39,384 nucleotides of DNA, taken from assembly GCA_025355995.1 (NCBI GenBank), contig JANXYQ010000107.1:1-39384 (forward strand), given 5' to 3'. Source of the stretch: Spirochaetaceae bacterium. GTDB lineage: Bacteria > Spirochaetota > Spirochaetia > Treponematales > Rectinemataceae. The notes beneath the pieces were generated by a model. The model was not told the DNA's origin, made no database searches, and saw only the letters and a list, made by a program, of their open reading frames with translations. Shown in pieces: positions 9,040 to 16,144 of the stretch; the stretch's first letter is position 1, and each line of letters starts with the position of its first letter. The position numbers were made by a program, and so were the translations under genes.

Positions 9040-9657
9040 ATGATGCGGATGAAATCGCGGCTCGCTCGCGCCCTGCTACTCCTCTGCCTCGGCGCCGCGG
9101 GGGTCTCCGCCGCGCCCATGGACTCCCCGAGGCAGCTCAGCTTCGAGGTATCGGACTATCGCGACGCCCAAGGCAAGCGCTGGATCCGCCTGTCCTGCGA
9201 GTTCGAGTGCGCCTATCGCGAGAAAATGGCGAGCGTCGTCGCGACGCTCTGGGACTTTCCCGCCTCGACCAAGGTGTTCTCGCGCATCGAGGCCGTGCGA
9301 GTCCGGTCGGATGACGGCGCCAGGGCGGTGACGGAGCAGAGGACGGGAGTGCGCGTCCTGGGACTCGCCTTCATATCCAACCTCGTCTTCCTAAATACGC
9401 TGACCCGCCCCGGACCGTCGGCTGCCGTGCTGAGCTTCGAGACGATCGAGACGGACGACTCCTGCCTGTCGACCAAGGGAGCCTGGTACTTGGAGGAGCG
9501 CTCCGACGCCTCCGGACCCGTGACGGTCGCTAGGTACGTCCTGGACAGCTACGTCGAGCCCAGGTTCCCGGGCCAGGCCGTCATAATGCGGAGCTTTGGC
9601 GCCGGGGATATAAAGATGCTCATGCGCGAGCTCGGAGCCGCGATGACTCGCAGTTGA
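9040..9657 (+). CDS. Secreted START/SRPBCC-like protein, function unknown
   Basis: 205 residues. A signal peptide (residues 1-25, cleavage after VSA) precedes a soluble domain. A region near residues 60-135 with VATLWDFPASTKVFSRIEAVRV and later a long C-terminal helix (FGAGDIKMLMRELG) fits the helix-grip SRPBCC/START pattern, whose members bind lipids or other hydrophobic ligands in a cavity. This is a weak fold-level guess. The ATG at 9040 follows a purine-rich GGGAGAGG region; an ATG-ATG pair makes the start uncertain by one codon. The gene is divergent from the glycosyltransferase at 8983 and its TGA overlaps the -35 box of the next gene. Confidence 0.6.
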   Translation: MMRMKSRLARALLLLCLGAAGVSAAPMDSPRQLSFEVSDYRDAQGKRWIRLSCEFECAYREKMASVVATLWDFPASTKVFSRIEAVRVRSDDGARAVTEQRTGVRVLGLAFISNLVFLNTLTRPGPSAAVLSFETIETDDSCLSTKGAWYLEERSDASGPVTVARYVLDSYVEPRFPGQAVIMRSFGAGDIKMLMRELGAAMTRS

Positions 9658-9682
9658 CACCCGGCCCTCTAGGCTTCACTAT
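9654..9682 (+). promoter_or_regulatory. Sigma-70-type promoter for the TPR gene
   Basis: Perfect TTGACA at 9654-9659 (overlapping the upstream stop codon), 17-base spacer, weak CACTAT at 9677-9682. The -10 box ends seven bases before the ATG at 9690, so the transcript would begin at or next to the start codon. The weak -10 limits confidence. Confidence 0.5.
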
Positions 9683-9689
9683 TGATCGC

Positions 9690-11075
9690 ATGGGTTTGCT
9701 TCCCCTCGTCGTCGTTATACTCGTAATACTCATCTTCGCCATCGTGCTCACCGTGGCCTTCTCGTCCAAGAAGGACAAGGCATCGAGCGGCGGCAAGAGG
9801 AAAATAAAGGCCAAGGACAGGTCCCAGGTGCTCAAGGAGGCCAATCGCAGGCTAGCCTCGAACCCCAAGGACATTGAGGCCCTATCCGCCCTGGGCGCCA
9901 TAGCCTGGGAGGAGCAGGACTGGGAGCGAGCCTGCAAGCTCTACGAGACCATATCCGAGGCGGGGGCCGGCAACCCCGACGTCGACGAGTTCGAGGCCAA
10001 CTCGCGCTACGGCATCGCGGCCCTCAAGCTGGCCAGGGGCGACGACGCCTACCGGGGCCTGATGGTGGCCCGCACTCTCAAGCAGGACGATTTCGAGGTC
10101 AACTACAACCTGGGCATCCTCGAGTACCAGAAGAAGGCCTACGAGAAGGCCGTGGTCCTGCTCAAGCAGGCGACGAGCGTGCAGCCGGACCATGCGGCTG
10201 CCCTCCGCTACTTGGGCAATTCCTTCTTCAAGGTTAAGGCCTATAAGGAAGCACTGGGCGCGCTGCGTAAGGCGATCGATTTCGAGCCCGACGACAAGGA
10301 ATCCCTTTTCGCGGCGGCCGAGTGCTATTACGAGCTGGGCAACCTCGAGCAGTCGCTCAAGATTTTTTCCCACCTCCGCGCGGACCCCGTCCTCGGGCCC
10401 TCCGCCTCCCTCTTCGCGGGGACGGTGCACCTTAACCAGAGGCTCTACGAGCGCGCGATCGCCGATTTCGAGATCGGGCTCAAGCACCAGAACGTCAAGA
10501 TCGAGGTCGTAGTCGAGCTCAAGTACCGGCTCGCGGCTGCGGCGCTCAAGATGCAGGATATCGGCAAGGCGGTCTCCCTGCTCAACGAGATCCAGTCGGT
10601 CTACCCCAACTACAAGGACGTCCCCGCCCTCCTCGTAAAATACCGGGAGCTCAATTCCAACCGCAACCTCCAGGTCTTCCTCCTGGGCACGACGAGCGAC
10701 TTCGTGACCCTGTGCAGGAAGATCGCTCTCCTCTTCTTCCCCAAGGCCAAGGTCAAGATCACCGACATCTCCGTGCAGGGCAACGACTGGGCGGACATCC
10801 TCGCCGAGGTGGAGACCTCCAAGTGGTCGGACCTCATCCTCTTCCGTTTCATACGCAGCCAGGGCACGATCGGCGAACTCTCGGTGCGCGACTTCCACGC
10901 GAGGGTCAAGGACGTCAAGGCAGGCAAGGGCTACTGCATCACCGCAGGGATGTTCAGCGAGGAGGCCAAGCGCTTCGTCGAGGCGCGGCTCATCGACCTC
11001 ATCGAGAAGCAGGCCCTTATGCAGACCCTCAATTCCATCGACGCCCGCGCCAAGGGGATGCTCTCGAGCATGTAG
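9690..11075 (+). CDS. Membrane-anchored TPR-repeat protein
   Basis: 461 residues from the ATG at 9690; the frame is open to a TTG at 9654, but that TTG is part of a good -35 box. Residues 1-25 are a single membrane helix, followed by a basic linker (KKDKASSGGKRKIKAKDR), then tetratricopeptide repeats from about residue 45 to 325 (patterns such as YNLGILEYQKKAYEKAV and ALRYLGNSFFKVKAYKEAL). The last 120 residues form a separate alpha/beta region containing FVTLCRKIALLFFPKAKVK that I do not recognise. TPR arrays are protein-binding scaffolds; the orientation suggests a cytoplasmic repeat domain. There is no Shine-Dalgarno site, in keeping with a leaderless message. Ends 13 bases from the convergent Wzi-like gene. 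Confidence 0.75.
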   Translation: MGLLPLVVVILVILIFAIVLTVAFSSKKDKASSGGKRKIKAKDRSQVLKEANRRLASNPKDIEALSALGAIAWEEQDWERACKLYETISEAGAGNPDVDEFEANSRYGIAALKLARGDDAYRGLMVARTLKQDDFEVNYNLGILEYQKKAYEKAVVLLKQATSVQPDHAAALRYLGNSFFKVKAYKEALGALRKAIDFEPDDKESLFAAAECYYELGNLEQSLKIFSHLRADPVLGPSASLFAGTVHLNQRLYERAIADFEIGLKHQNVKIEVVVELKYRLAAAALKMQDIGKAVSLLNEIQSVYPNYKDVPALLVKYRELNSNRNLQVFLLGTTSDFVTLCRKIALLFFPKAKVKITDISVQGNDWADILAEVETSKWSDLILFRFIRSQGTIGELSVRDFHARVKDVKAGKGYCITAGMFSEEAKRFVEARLIDLIEKQALMQTLNSIDARAKGMLSSM

Positions 11076-11088
11076 GACCAGGCTCCGG

Positions 11089-12705
11089 TCAGAGGCGGTA
11101 GGATGCGCCGAGCTCCAGGTAGACGTTGCGGATGATCGCGCTCGCGTCGCCTACCGGGTCGTAGGTAGGGTTCCTATTGTCGCAGTAGGCGGCGCCCGCC
11201 GTGAGCGCCAGCGAATCCATGACGAAATACGTGCTCCGCAAGCCGAAGGCGAGCTCCGAGTTGAATTTGTATTCGTCGGAGCGCTTGTCCGAGTAGGCGC
11301 CGTAGAAGTGCAGGAAATAGACGTAATCATTGTTGCGATTGATCCTTTGAACATAGGTTTCCGCCGAGCCGCGCGGGTAGTAGAGAGTGAACCCCAGGTA
11401 TTGGCTGTTCCCGCCGGTGCCGATACCCGCTCCAAGGATCTGGCCGCGGTTCGTGTAACCCTGCGTGATGATGCCGTGCTCGTAGAAGGTGTTCGGACCG
11501 ATCATCTGGTAATCCTGGGAGCTCTCGGTATTCGTCAGCTCGGCGAGGACGCTGAGCCAGAGACTCTCCGAGAATCGCACGAGCTTCCTGGCCCCGATCG
11601 TGTAGGCCTGGGTATGGAAGGGGTAGCGGATGATGAAATCGAGGCTGGGGCTGAAATCGTTGCGAGCCCACTCGAAGTAGGTCTCGAAGCCGACGCCGGG
11701 TATCAAGTAATCGACCGATATCGACGCGCGCTGGTCCTCGGGGACGCTTTCGCCTATCGAGTTCATGAATGGCCAGAGCAGGGTCAGCATGCCCGTCCAG
11801 TCGTAATCGGTCCACCTCGAGAGCATGGTGCGATGGAGCGCAAATGTGAGCCCCGGCGTCCATGTGGGCGACCAGGCAGCTGCGAGGCAGGTAATCAGGT
11901 TGTGGTCGTTCGAGGTATCCGCATCGAAGTAGTCTGACTCCGTGAGCTTCCCCCAGAAGGCCCGGAATTCTATATCGCCGACGGGAGTCGGAGTCTTGTG
12001 AATCCCCAGGTCGAGCTTGGGGAAGGGCTCGGCGTTGTCCGATAGGATGATCGCGTTGTTGCGTCCCGGCCCCAGCCAGGCTGCCTGCTCGCCGAACCCG
12101 ATCGTGGCAGGGCCCAGGTCGTAGCGCAGCTCGCTGTTGCCCCAATCGTAGCCGAAGAGGCTGGCGTCCCCGAAACGCTGAGGTTGGTCGATGCCCCTCG
12201 TCCACATACTCGAGTAGGGATTAGGGTGAATCGTGCTTGTGACGGCGACAATGTCATAGTATCGGTTTTGCTCCCAGAGAACATCGGGGAGGAGGGAGGC
12301 GGAGAAGCCGAAGGCTTCGAGGCGGATGCCGACGTTCAGGTTCGTGTTGAGCCCAACGCCCTGGTAGAGGGCTCCGTCGTTCATCCCGTGGGGGTAGGCG
12401 GTGTTGTAGCTCGAGAAGCTCGTCGGGCCGTAGACCTTTAGCTCGATTGGGCCGGCCGATCGTGTCGCGCGTTTTTTCAGCATATCGGCCCAGGGGCTGG
12501 CTCCGGAGGGTTCTCCCCACTTCTGATCCGAGAGGCTGCGGTAGTCGAGGCTCGGCCGCTCTACAAGTCCGGCGAGGGCGAGCAGGTCGTAATAATCGTC
12601 GTCGAGGGAGTGCAGCGCATCCTGCGCGTGGACGAGGGGCGCGCAGGCCGAGGCGAGGGCTAGGGCCAGAATAAGGGTCGCTTTTCGCGTCGGTCTTATA
12701 TGCAT
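11089..12705 (-). CDS. Wzi-family capsule assembly-like outer-membrane protein
   Basis: 538 residues from the ATG at 12705; a further in-frame ATG at 12732 exists but places a polar stretch before the signal peptide. Residues 1-28 are a signal peptide ending in VHA. The mature chain is a beta-barrel type sequence with the diagnostic Wzi-like string AWLGPGRNNAIILSDNAEPF at about residues 195-215, matching the W-G-P-G...SDNA-P-P pattern of that family. Wzi is an outer-membrane lectin barrel that holds capsular polysaccharide at the cell surface. The C-terminus ends in ASYRL, close to a barrel end signal. A TACACT lies seven bases before the start, so this gene too may be leaderless. Second Wzi-like gene of the region. 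Confidence 0.75.
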   Translation of the reverse strand: MHIRPTRKATLILALALASACAPLVHAQDALHSLDDDYYDLLALAGLVERPSLDYRSLSDQKWGEPSGASPWADMLKKRATRSAGPIELKVYGPTSFSSYNTAYPHGMNDGALYQGVGLNTNLNVGIRLEAFGFSASLLPDVLWEQNRYYDIVAVTSTIHPNPYSSMWTRGIDQPQRFGDASLFGYDWGNSELRYDLGPATIGFGEQAAWLGPGRNNAIILSDNAEPFPKLDLGIHKTPTPVGDIEFRAFWGKLTESDYFDADTSNDHNLITCLAAAWSPTWTPGLTFALHRTMLSRWTDYDWTGMLTLLWPFMNSIGESVPEDQRASISVDYLIPGVGFETYFEWARNDFSPSLDFIIRYPFHTQAYTIGARKLVRFSESLWLSVLAELTNTESSQDYQMIGPNTFYEHGIITQGYTNRGQILGAGIGTGGNSQYLGFTLYYPRGSAETYVQRINRNNDYVYFLHFYGAYSDKRSDEYKFNSELAFGLRSTYFVMDSLALTAGAAYCDNRNPTYDPVGDASAIIRNVYLELGASYRL

Positions 12706-12767
12706 GCTGGTGAGTGTAGCGGAGTTATACATGCTGTTGAAGTGGGCGCGGGTAGACGTGGGCCATA

Positions 12768-13421
12768 CTAGATCGACGAGGGGCGCAGCACCACGACGCA
12801 GCGCTCGTCCTCGAGGAAGGGGACTTTGATCGGGAGTATCTCCGCGCTCGAATACAGGCCCTCGATCTCGGGGAGCTCGGCGCGGGCCTTCTCTGCCCTG
12901 CCTTTATAGGCGACGATCGCCCCGCCTGCGCCGCACAACGCGAAGACGTGTCTGAAGAGCTTGCGCTCGAAAGGCCGGAAGGCGCGGAAGGTCACGAGGT
13001 CGTATTCGCCGCGCGCGTGCTCGACTTGGGACTCGATGACCTCCGCGTTGCCGAGGGGTATCAAGTCGAGCATGCCGCGCAGGAAGTCCGTGCGGCGGGT
13101 CATGCGGTCGATCAGGGTAATTCGGGCTTCGCTCAGGACTATCGCCAAGGGGACGCCCGGAAGGCCGGCGCCAGTGCCGAGGTCGGCGATGCTGGGGCTG
13201 GGAAGGCCCGCGACGAGGCCCACGATGATCGATAGGGGGGCGAGGCCGTCGAGTATGTGCTTGACAATGAGCTCGTCCCCCGATGCCCCTACGAGGCCGA
13301 GGCTGGGGTTGAGGCGCTCGATCTCGGAGATGTAGAGCGCCAATTTCCTGTGGATGTCGCCGGAGGGCTCGAGGCCGAGGAGCGCGAGGCCGCGGGCCAA
13401 TAAATCTGGATCTTTGGGCAC
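12768..13421 (-). CDS. rsmG: 16S rRNA (guanine-527-N7) methyltransferase
   Basis: 217 residues, the usual size for RsmG (GidB), which methylates N7 of G527 in 16S rRNA using S-adenosylmethionine. Seen: the SAM-binding motif IADLGTGAGLPGVPLA at about 75-90, the acidic LIDRMTRRTDFL strand end, and the conserved N-terminal pattern LALYISEIERLNPSLGLVG. Starts with GTG at 13421; no Shine-Dalgarno site is visible, and a TACTAT hexamer ends seven bases upstream of the GTG. It is downstream of the flagellar operon on the same strand but separated from it by 99 bases, and probably has its own promoter. Confidence 0.93.
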   Translation of the reverse strand: MPKDPDLLARGLALLGLEPSGDIHRKLALYISEIERLNPSLGLVGASGDELIVKHILDGLAPLSIIVGLVAGLPSPSIADLGTGAGLPGVPLAIVLSEARITLIDRMTRRTDFLRGMLDLIPLGNAEVIESQVEHARGEYDLVTFRAFRPFERKLFRHVFALCGAGGAIVAYKGRAEKARAELPEIEGLYSSAEILPIKVPFLEDERCVVVLRPSSI

Positions 13422-13520
13422 GATTCACATAGTAGCGTTTATCCAGGCTAGCGGAAAGTGGAGATGATCGCGAAGCGTTTCCATTCTAGTTTCCCATGGC
13501 TGCCGAAATATCGGCGGGCC

Positions 13521-13862
13521 TCAAGCTTGGGCCAGCTGCTTGTAGAGCTGGTCGGCGAGGCCGAAGCCGGCGCTCTTGGCCATGGTCTTGGAGTATTGGT
13601 CGTCGAGCATGTCGGAGTAGATGTCCTCGGCCCAGCCGCCGGAAAGAAGGGAGTCGCTCTTGTCGACGCTGTTGCGCATCTCTTTCAGCATCATTTTGAC
13701 GAAGATCGATTCGAATTCCTGGCATTGTTCGAAGAGTTTGGATTTTTTGTCGACGTGGGAAGCGTCCGCGACGCGGGCCCCCGAACCCTGGACCTGGGAC
13801 GCGCCGGAGGGGACGCGCAGGGGCTTGTTGTTGTACTGAAGGAGGGCCGCGTCGATTTGCAT
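13521..13862 (-). CDS. flgJ: FlgJ-like rod-binding protein (N-terminal domain only)
   Basis: 113 residues matching the rod-binding domain of FlgJ: CQEFESIFVKMMLKEMRNSV near residues 47-65 and GGWAEDIYSDMLDDQYSKTMA near 75-95. It is thought to cap or chaperone assembly of the flagellar rod in the periplasm. The C-terminal muramidase domain found in proteobacterial FlgJ is absent, as in other spirochaetes, so wall digestion must come from another protein. Starts at ATG 13862 with GGGAGA upstream, 22 bases after flgG, and is the last gene of the rod operon. Confidence 0.88.
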   Translation of the reverse strand: MQIDAALLQYNNKPLRVPSGASQVQGSGARVADASHVDKKSKLFEQCQEFESIFVKMMLKEMRNSVDKSDSLLSGGWAEDIYSDMLDDQYSKTMAKSAGFGLADQLYKQLAQA

Positions 13863-13884
13863 TTCATTCTCCCGACTCTATCTC

Positions 13885-14679
13885 TTACCGCTTGAGGCCG
13901 GTAGCCGTGGCGAGCATGTTGTCGCTGGTCTGGATGGCCTTGGAGTTGAACTCGTAGGCTCGCTGTGCGACGATCATGTTCACCATCTCGCGCACCACCG
14001 ATACGTTGGACATCTCGAGGAACTTGTGCACGGTCTTGCCCATGCCGTCGAAGCCTGGGCGCCCCGCGATGGGGCTGCCGGAGGCGTTGGAGATCTTGTA
14101 CAGGTCGTCGCCAACGGAGGTCATGCCGACGGGGTTGGCGAAGCGGTAGAGCTCGAGCTGGCCGACCTGTATGGGATCGTCGCGGCCGGGCACCTTCACC
14201 GAGACGCGGCCGTCCTGGGCGATGGCGAGGGTCTCGGGGAGGAAGCCCTGGGGGAGGGTGAGCTCGGGCATCATCTTGTAGCCGTCGGAGGTCACGAACT
14301 GGCCGTTCGAGTCGATCTTGAAGGCGCCGTCGCGGGTGTAGGCGAAGCTGCCGTCGTAGGTCATGACGCGGAAGAAGCCGTCGCCCTGGATCGCGATGTC
14401 GGAGATGTTCTCGGTGTTCTGGAGGGCGCCCTGGAGGAACTCGCGCTGGGTGGCGGCGAGCTTGGAGCCGTGGCCCATCTGTATGGGCACGGGGACCACG
14501 GTGTCCTCGGTGGCGGGTGTGCCGGCGACCCGGGTGGTCTGGTAGATGAGGTCCTCGAAGTCGGCGCGCATCTTCTTGAAGCCGGGAGTGTTCACGTTTG
14601 CCAGGTTATTCGAGATAGTGTCGATGCTCGCTTGCTGGCCGATCATCCCGCTCGCGGCGGTCCACAGGCTGCTTACCAT
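13885..14679 (-). CDS. flgG: Flagellar distal rod protein FlgG
   Basis: 264 residues. The N-terminal rod signature MVSSLWTAASGMIGQQASIDTISNNLANVNTPGFKK and the C-terminal NVSVVREMVNMIVAQRAYEFNSKAIQTSDNM are the paired helical ends of the FlgG family, which form the distal rod of the basal body. The length agrees with the family. ATG at 14679 has GGGAG ten bases upstream. It follows the flgF-type gene by 29 bases and precedes flgJ by 22, all one operon. Exported by the flagellar type III system, so no Sec signal is expected. In spirochaetes the rod supports the periplasmic filaments. Confidence 0.95.
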   Translation of the reverse strand: MVSSLWTAASGMIGQQASIDTISNNLANVNTPGFKKMRADFEDLIYQTTRVAGTPATEDTVVPVPIQMGHGSKLAATQREFLQGALQNTENISDIAIQGDGFFRVMTYDGSFAYTRDGAFKIDSNGQFVTSDGYKMMPELTLPQGFLPETLAIAQDGRVSVKVPGRDDPIQVGQLELYRFANPVGMTSVGDDLYKISNASGSPIAGRPGFDGMGKTVHKFLEMSNVSVVREMVNMIVAQRAYEFNSKAIQTSDNMLATATGLKR

Positions 14680-14708
14680 ATGCTATATCTCCCTGCGCGA
14701 TAGGCTCA

Positions 14709-15560
14709 TCACCCTACCTTCGCTACTTCGTTTATGAGCTTTCCGAGCATGGAGTCCTCGGACTGAATGGTCTTCTGGTTGGCCTCGTAGGCGCGGTTGA
14801 CTTCTATCATCCGCACCATCTCGAGGACGGGGTTCACGTTGCTGGCCTCGACGAAGCCCTGCTGGACCTTGGGGCGCGAGCCGGCGGCCATCACCGACGC
14901 GTCGCCGGATTCCTCGGTGGAGCGCCAGAGGCTGGAGCCCTGCTTGGCGATGAAGCGTTCCTTGGGGAACTCGACGATCTTCAGGGTGTCGAGCTTCTGG
15001 AGGCCGTCCCAGGTGTTCTCCTCGAGGGAGACGAGGCGGAAGGGGTCGTCCTGGAAGTTCTTGTTGACGAAGACGTTGCCGTCCTTGTCGACCTTGAAGT
15101 TGTTCGCCTTGACCTGGATGGGGCCCTTCTCGCCGAGCACGGGGTAGCCTTCCTTGGTCTCCAGGAAGCCTTCCTTGCCCAGGATGAAGGAGCCGTTGCG
15201 TGTGTAGCGCTCGCCGTAGGGGGTCTGGATGGCCATGAAGCCCTTGCCGTCCATTGCCAGGTCGAAGTCGTTCTCGGTCTGCTTGAGGGAACCCTGCTCC
15301 TGCTCGGTGAAGATTTCGTTGTTCTCGACGCCGGTACCGATCTTCCCTATGACGGGGGCCGAGTCGCCGGAGCCGAAGGGGTTCAGGGTGACGCCGTCGT
15401 CGTTGGTGCGCCGGAGGAGGAGCTCGGCGAAGGCCTTGTGGACGGCCACGTCGCGCTTGTACCCGTCGGTGTCGACGTTGGCGAGGTTGTTCGAGATGGC
15501 GTCGAGCCGGATTTGCTGGGCGCTCATGCCGCTCGCCCCGGTATACAGGCCTCGGATCAC
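14709..15560 (-). CDS. flgF: Flagellar proximal rod protein FlgF-type
   Basis: 283 residues with the same paired ends as FlgG: MIRGLYTGASGMSAQQIRLD at the start with SNNLANVDTDGYKRD just after, and VLEMVRMIEVNRAYEANQKT at the end. Between them lies the extra beta domain of the rod/hook family (NDFDLAMDGKGFMAIQTPYG). As the gene immediately upstream of flgG and slightly more divergent, it is best called FlgF; some spirochaete annotations call both copies flgG. GTG start at 15560 with AAGGGGG upstream. Part of the operon that begins with the unknown gene at 16070. Confidence 0.88.
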   Translation of the reverse strand: MIRGLYTGASGMSAQQIRLDAISNNLANVDTDGYKRDVAVHKAFAELLLRRTNDDGVTLNPFGSGDSAPVIGKIGTGVENNEIFTEQEQGSLKQTENDFDLAMDGKGFMAIQTPYGERYTRNGSFILGKEGFLETKEGYPVLGEKGPIQVKANNFKVDKDGNVFVNKNFQDDPFRLVSLEENTWDGLQKLDTLKIVEFPKERFIAKQGSSLWRSTEESGDASVMAAGSRPKVQQGFVEASNVNPVLEMVRMIEVNRAYEANQKTIQSEDSMLGKLINEVAKVG

Positions 15561-15626
15561 GTTGATCCCCCTTCCTATCCATTGTCGGACGGGGGCGGGG
15601 CCCGGTTTAGGGCATTCCGCGGCGCG

Positions 15627-16070
15627 CTATATCGTGACGAGCTTGCCGGCGTCGATCTCCTTGACGAAGATGCGGTCGAAGCGGTGGGAGGTCTCGCCGC
15701 CGGCGCCGGCGCAGCTGGTCTCGACCAGGAAGTACATGACGTCGGCCATGTCGGCGAAGGACTCGCTATTGGTCCAGCGGTAGTAGATACGGTCCCGCCA
15801 CTTCACAAGGATAGAGAGCCGCCAGGGGTCCTTCTCGATTATCGGGTCGCAACGCTCGCGCAGGACGGCGCGCAGGCCGCCGTACCAGGAGCGCTGGAGG
15901 CAGAATAGGTTGAGCTTGCCCTCGCGGTCCCTGTAGTAGATCTCGGCGATGCCGCCGATGGCCGGCACGGAGCGGGTGATCTCGTACTTGTCGGCCTTGG
16001 CGAAGGGGGACCAGCGCAGGGTATAGTAGGCGTTGCCGCCCTGTTCCTGGCGAGTGATTACGTAGTCCAC
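15627..16070 (-). CDS. Unknown protein heading the flagellar rod operon
   Basis: 147 residues from GTG 16070. No signal peptide or membrane helix. The start YYTLRWSPFAKADKYEITRS resembles the first strands of a fibronectin type III-like fold (W...A..Y.I.R), followed by an aromatic-rich region (SWYGGLRAVLRE, WRDRIYYRWTN). I do not recognise the family. It is the first gene of the flgF-flgG-flgJ unit, 66 bases upstream of flgF, so a flagellar or envelope link is plausible but unproven. There is no Shine-Dalgarno site; a promoter with its -10 box seven bases before the start predicts a leaderless mRNA. Confidence 0.7.
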   Translation of the reverse strand: MDYVITRQEQGGNAYYTLRWSPFAKADKYEITRSVPAIGGIAEIYYRDREGKLNLFCLQRSWYGGLRAVLRERCDPIIEKDPWRLSILVKWRDRIYYRWTNSESFADMADVMYFLVETSCAGAGGETSHRFDRIFVKEIDAGKLVTI

Positions 16071-16077
16071 GAATCGG

Positions 16078-16107
16078 AGAATACCATGACTGCCCTTCGC
16101 GCCTCAA
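16078..16107 (-). promoter_or_regulatory. Promoter for the flagellar rod operon
   Basis: Read on the minus strand: TTGAGG (16107-16102), 18-base spacer, TATTCT (16083-16078), then seven bases to the GTG at 16070. The -35 box abuts the -35 box of the pyrG promoter with no base between them. Confidence 0.55.
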
Positions 16108-16136
16108 TTGACACCGCGAGCCCCTTCCGGGATACT
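16108..16136 (+). promoter_or_regulatory. Promoter for pyrG
   Basis: Perfect TTGACA at 16108-16113, 17-base spacer, GATACT at 16131-16136. The -10 box ends eight bases before the pyrG ATG at 16145, leaving at most a couple of bases of leader and no room for a Shine-Dalgarno site. Confidence 0.75.
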
Positions 16137-16144
16137 AAAAACCC

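Noticed and set aside
9882-10898. A 338-codon minus-strand frame
   Set aside because: Antisense to the TPR gene, whose repeats and membrane anchor are coherent; the shadow has no signal, motif or ribosome-binding site.
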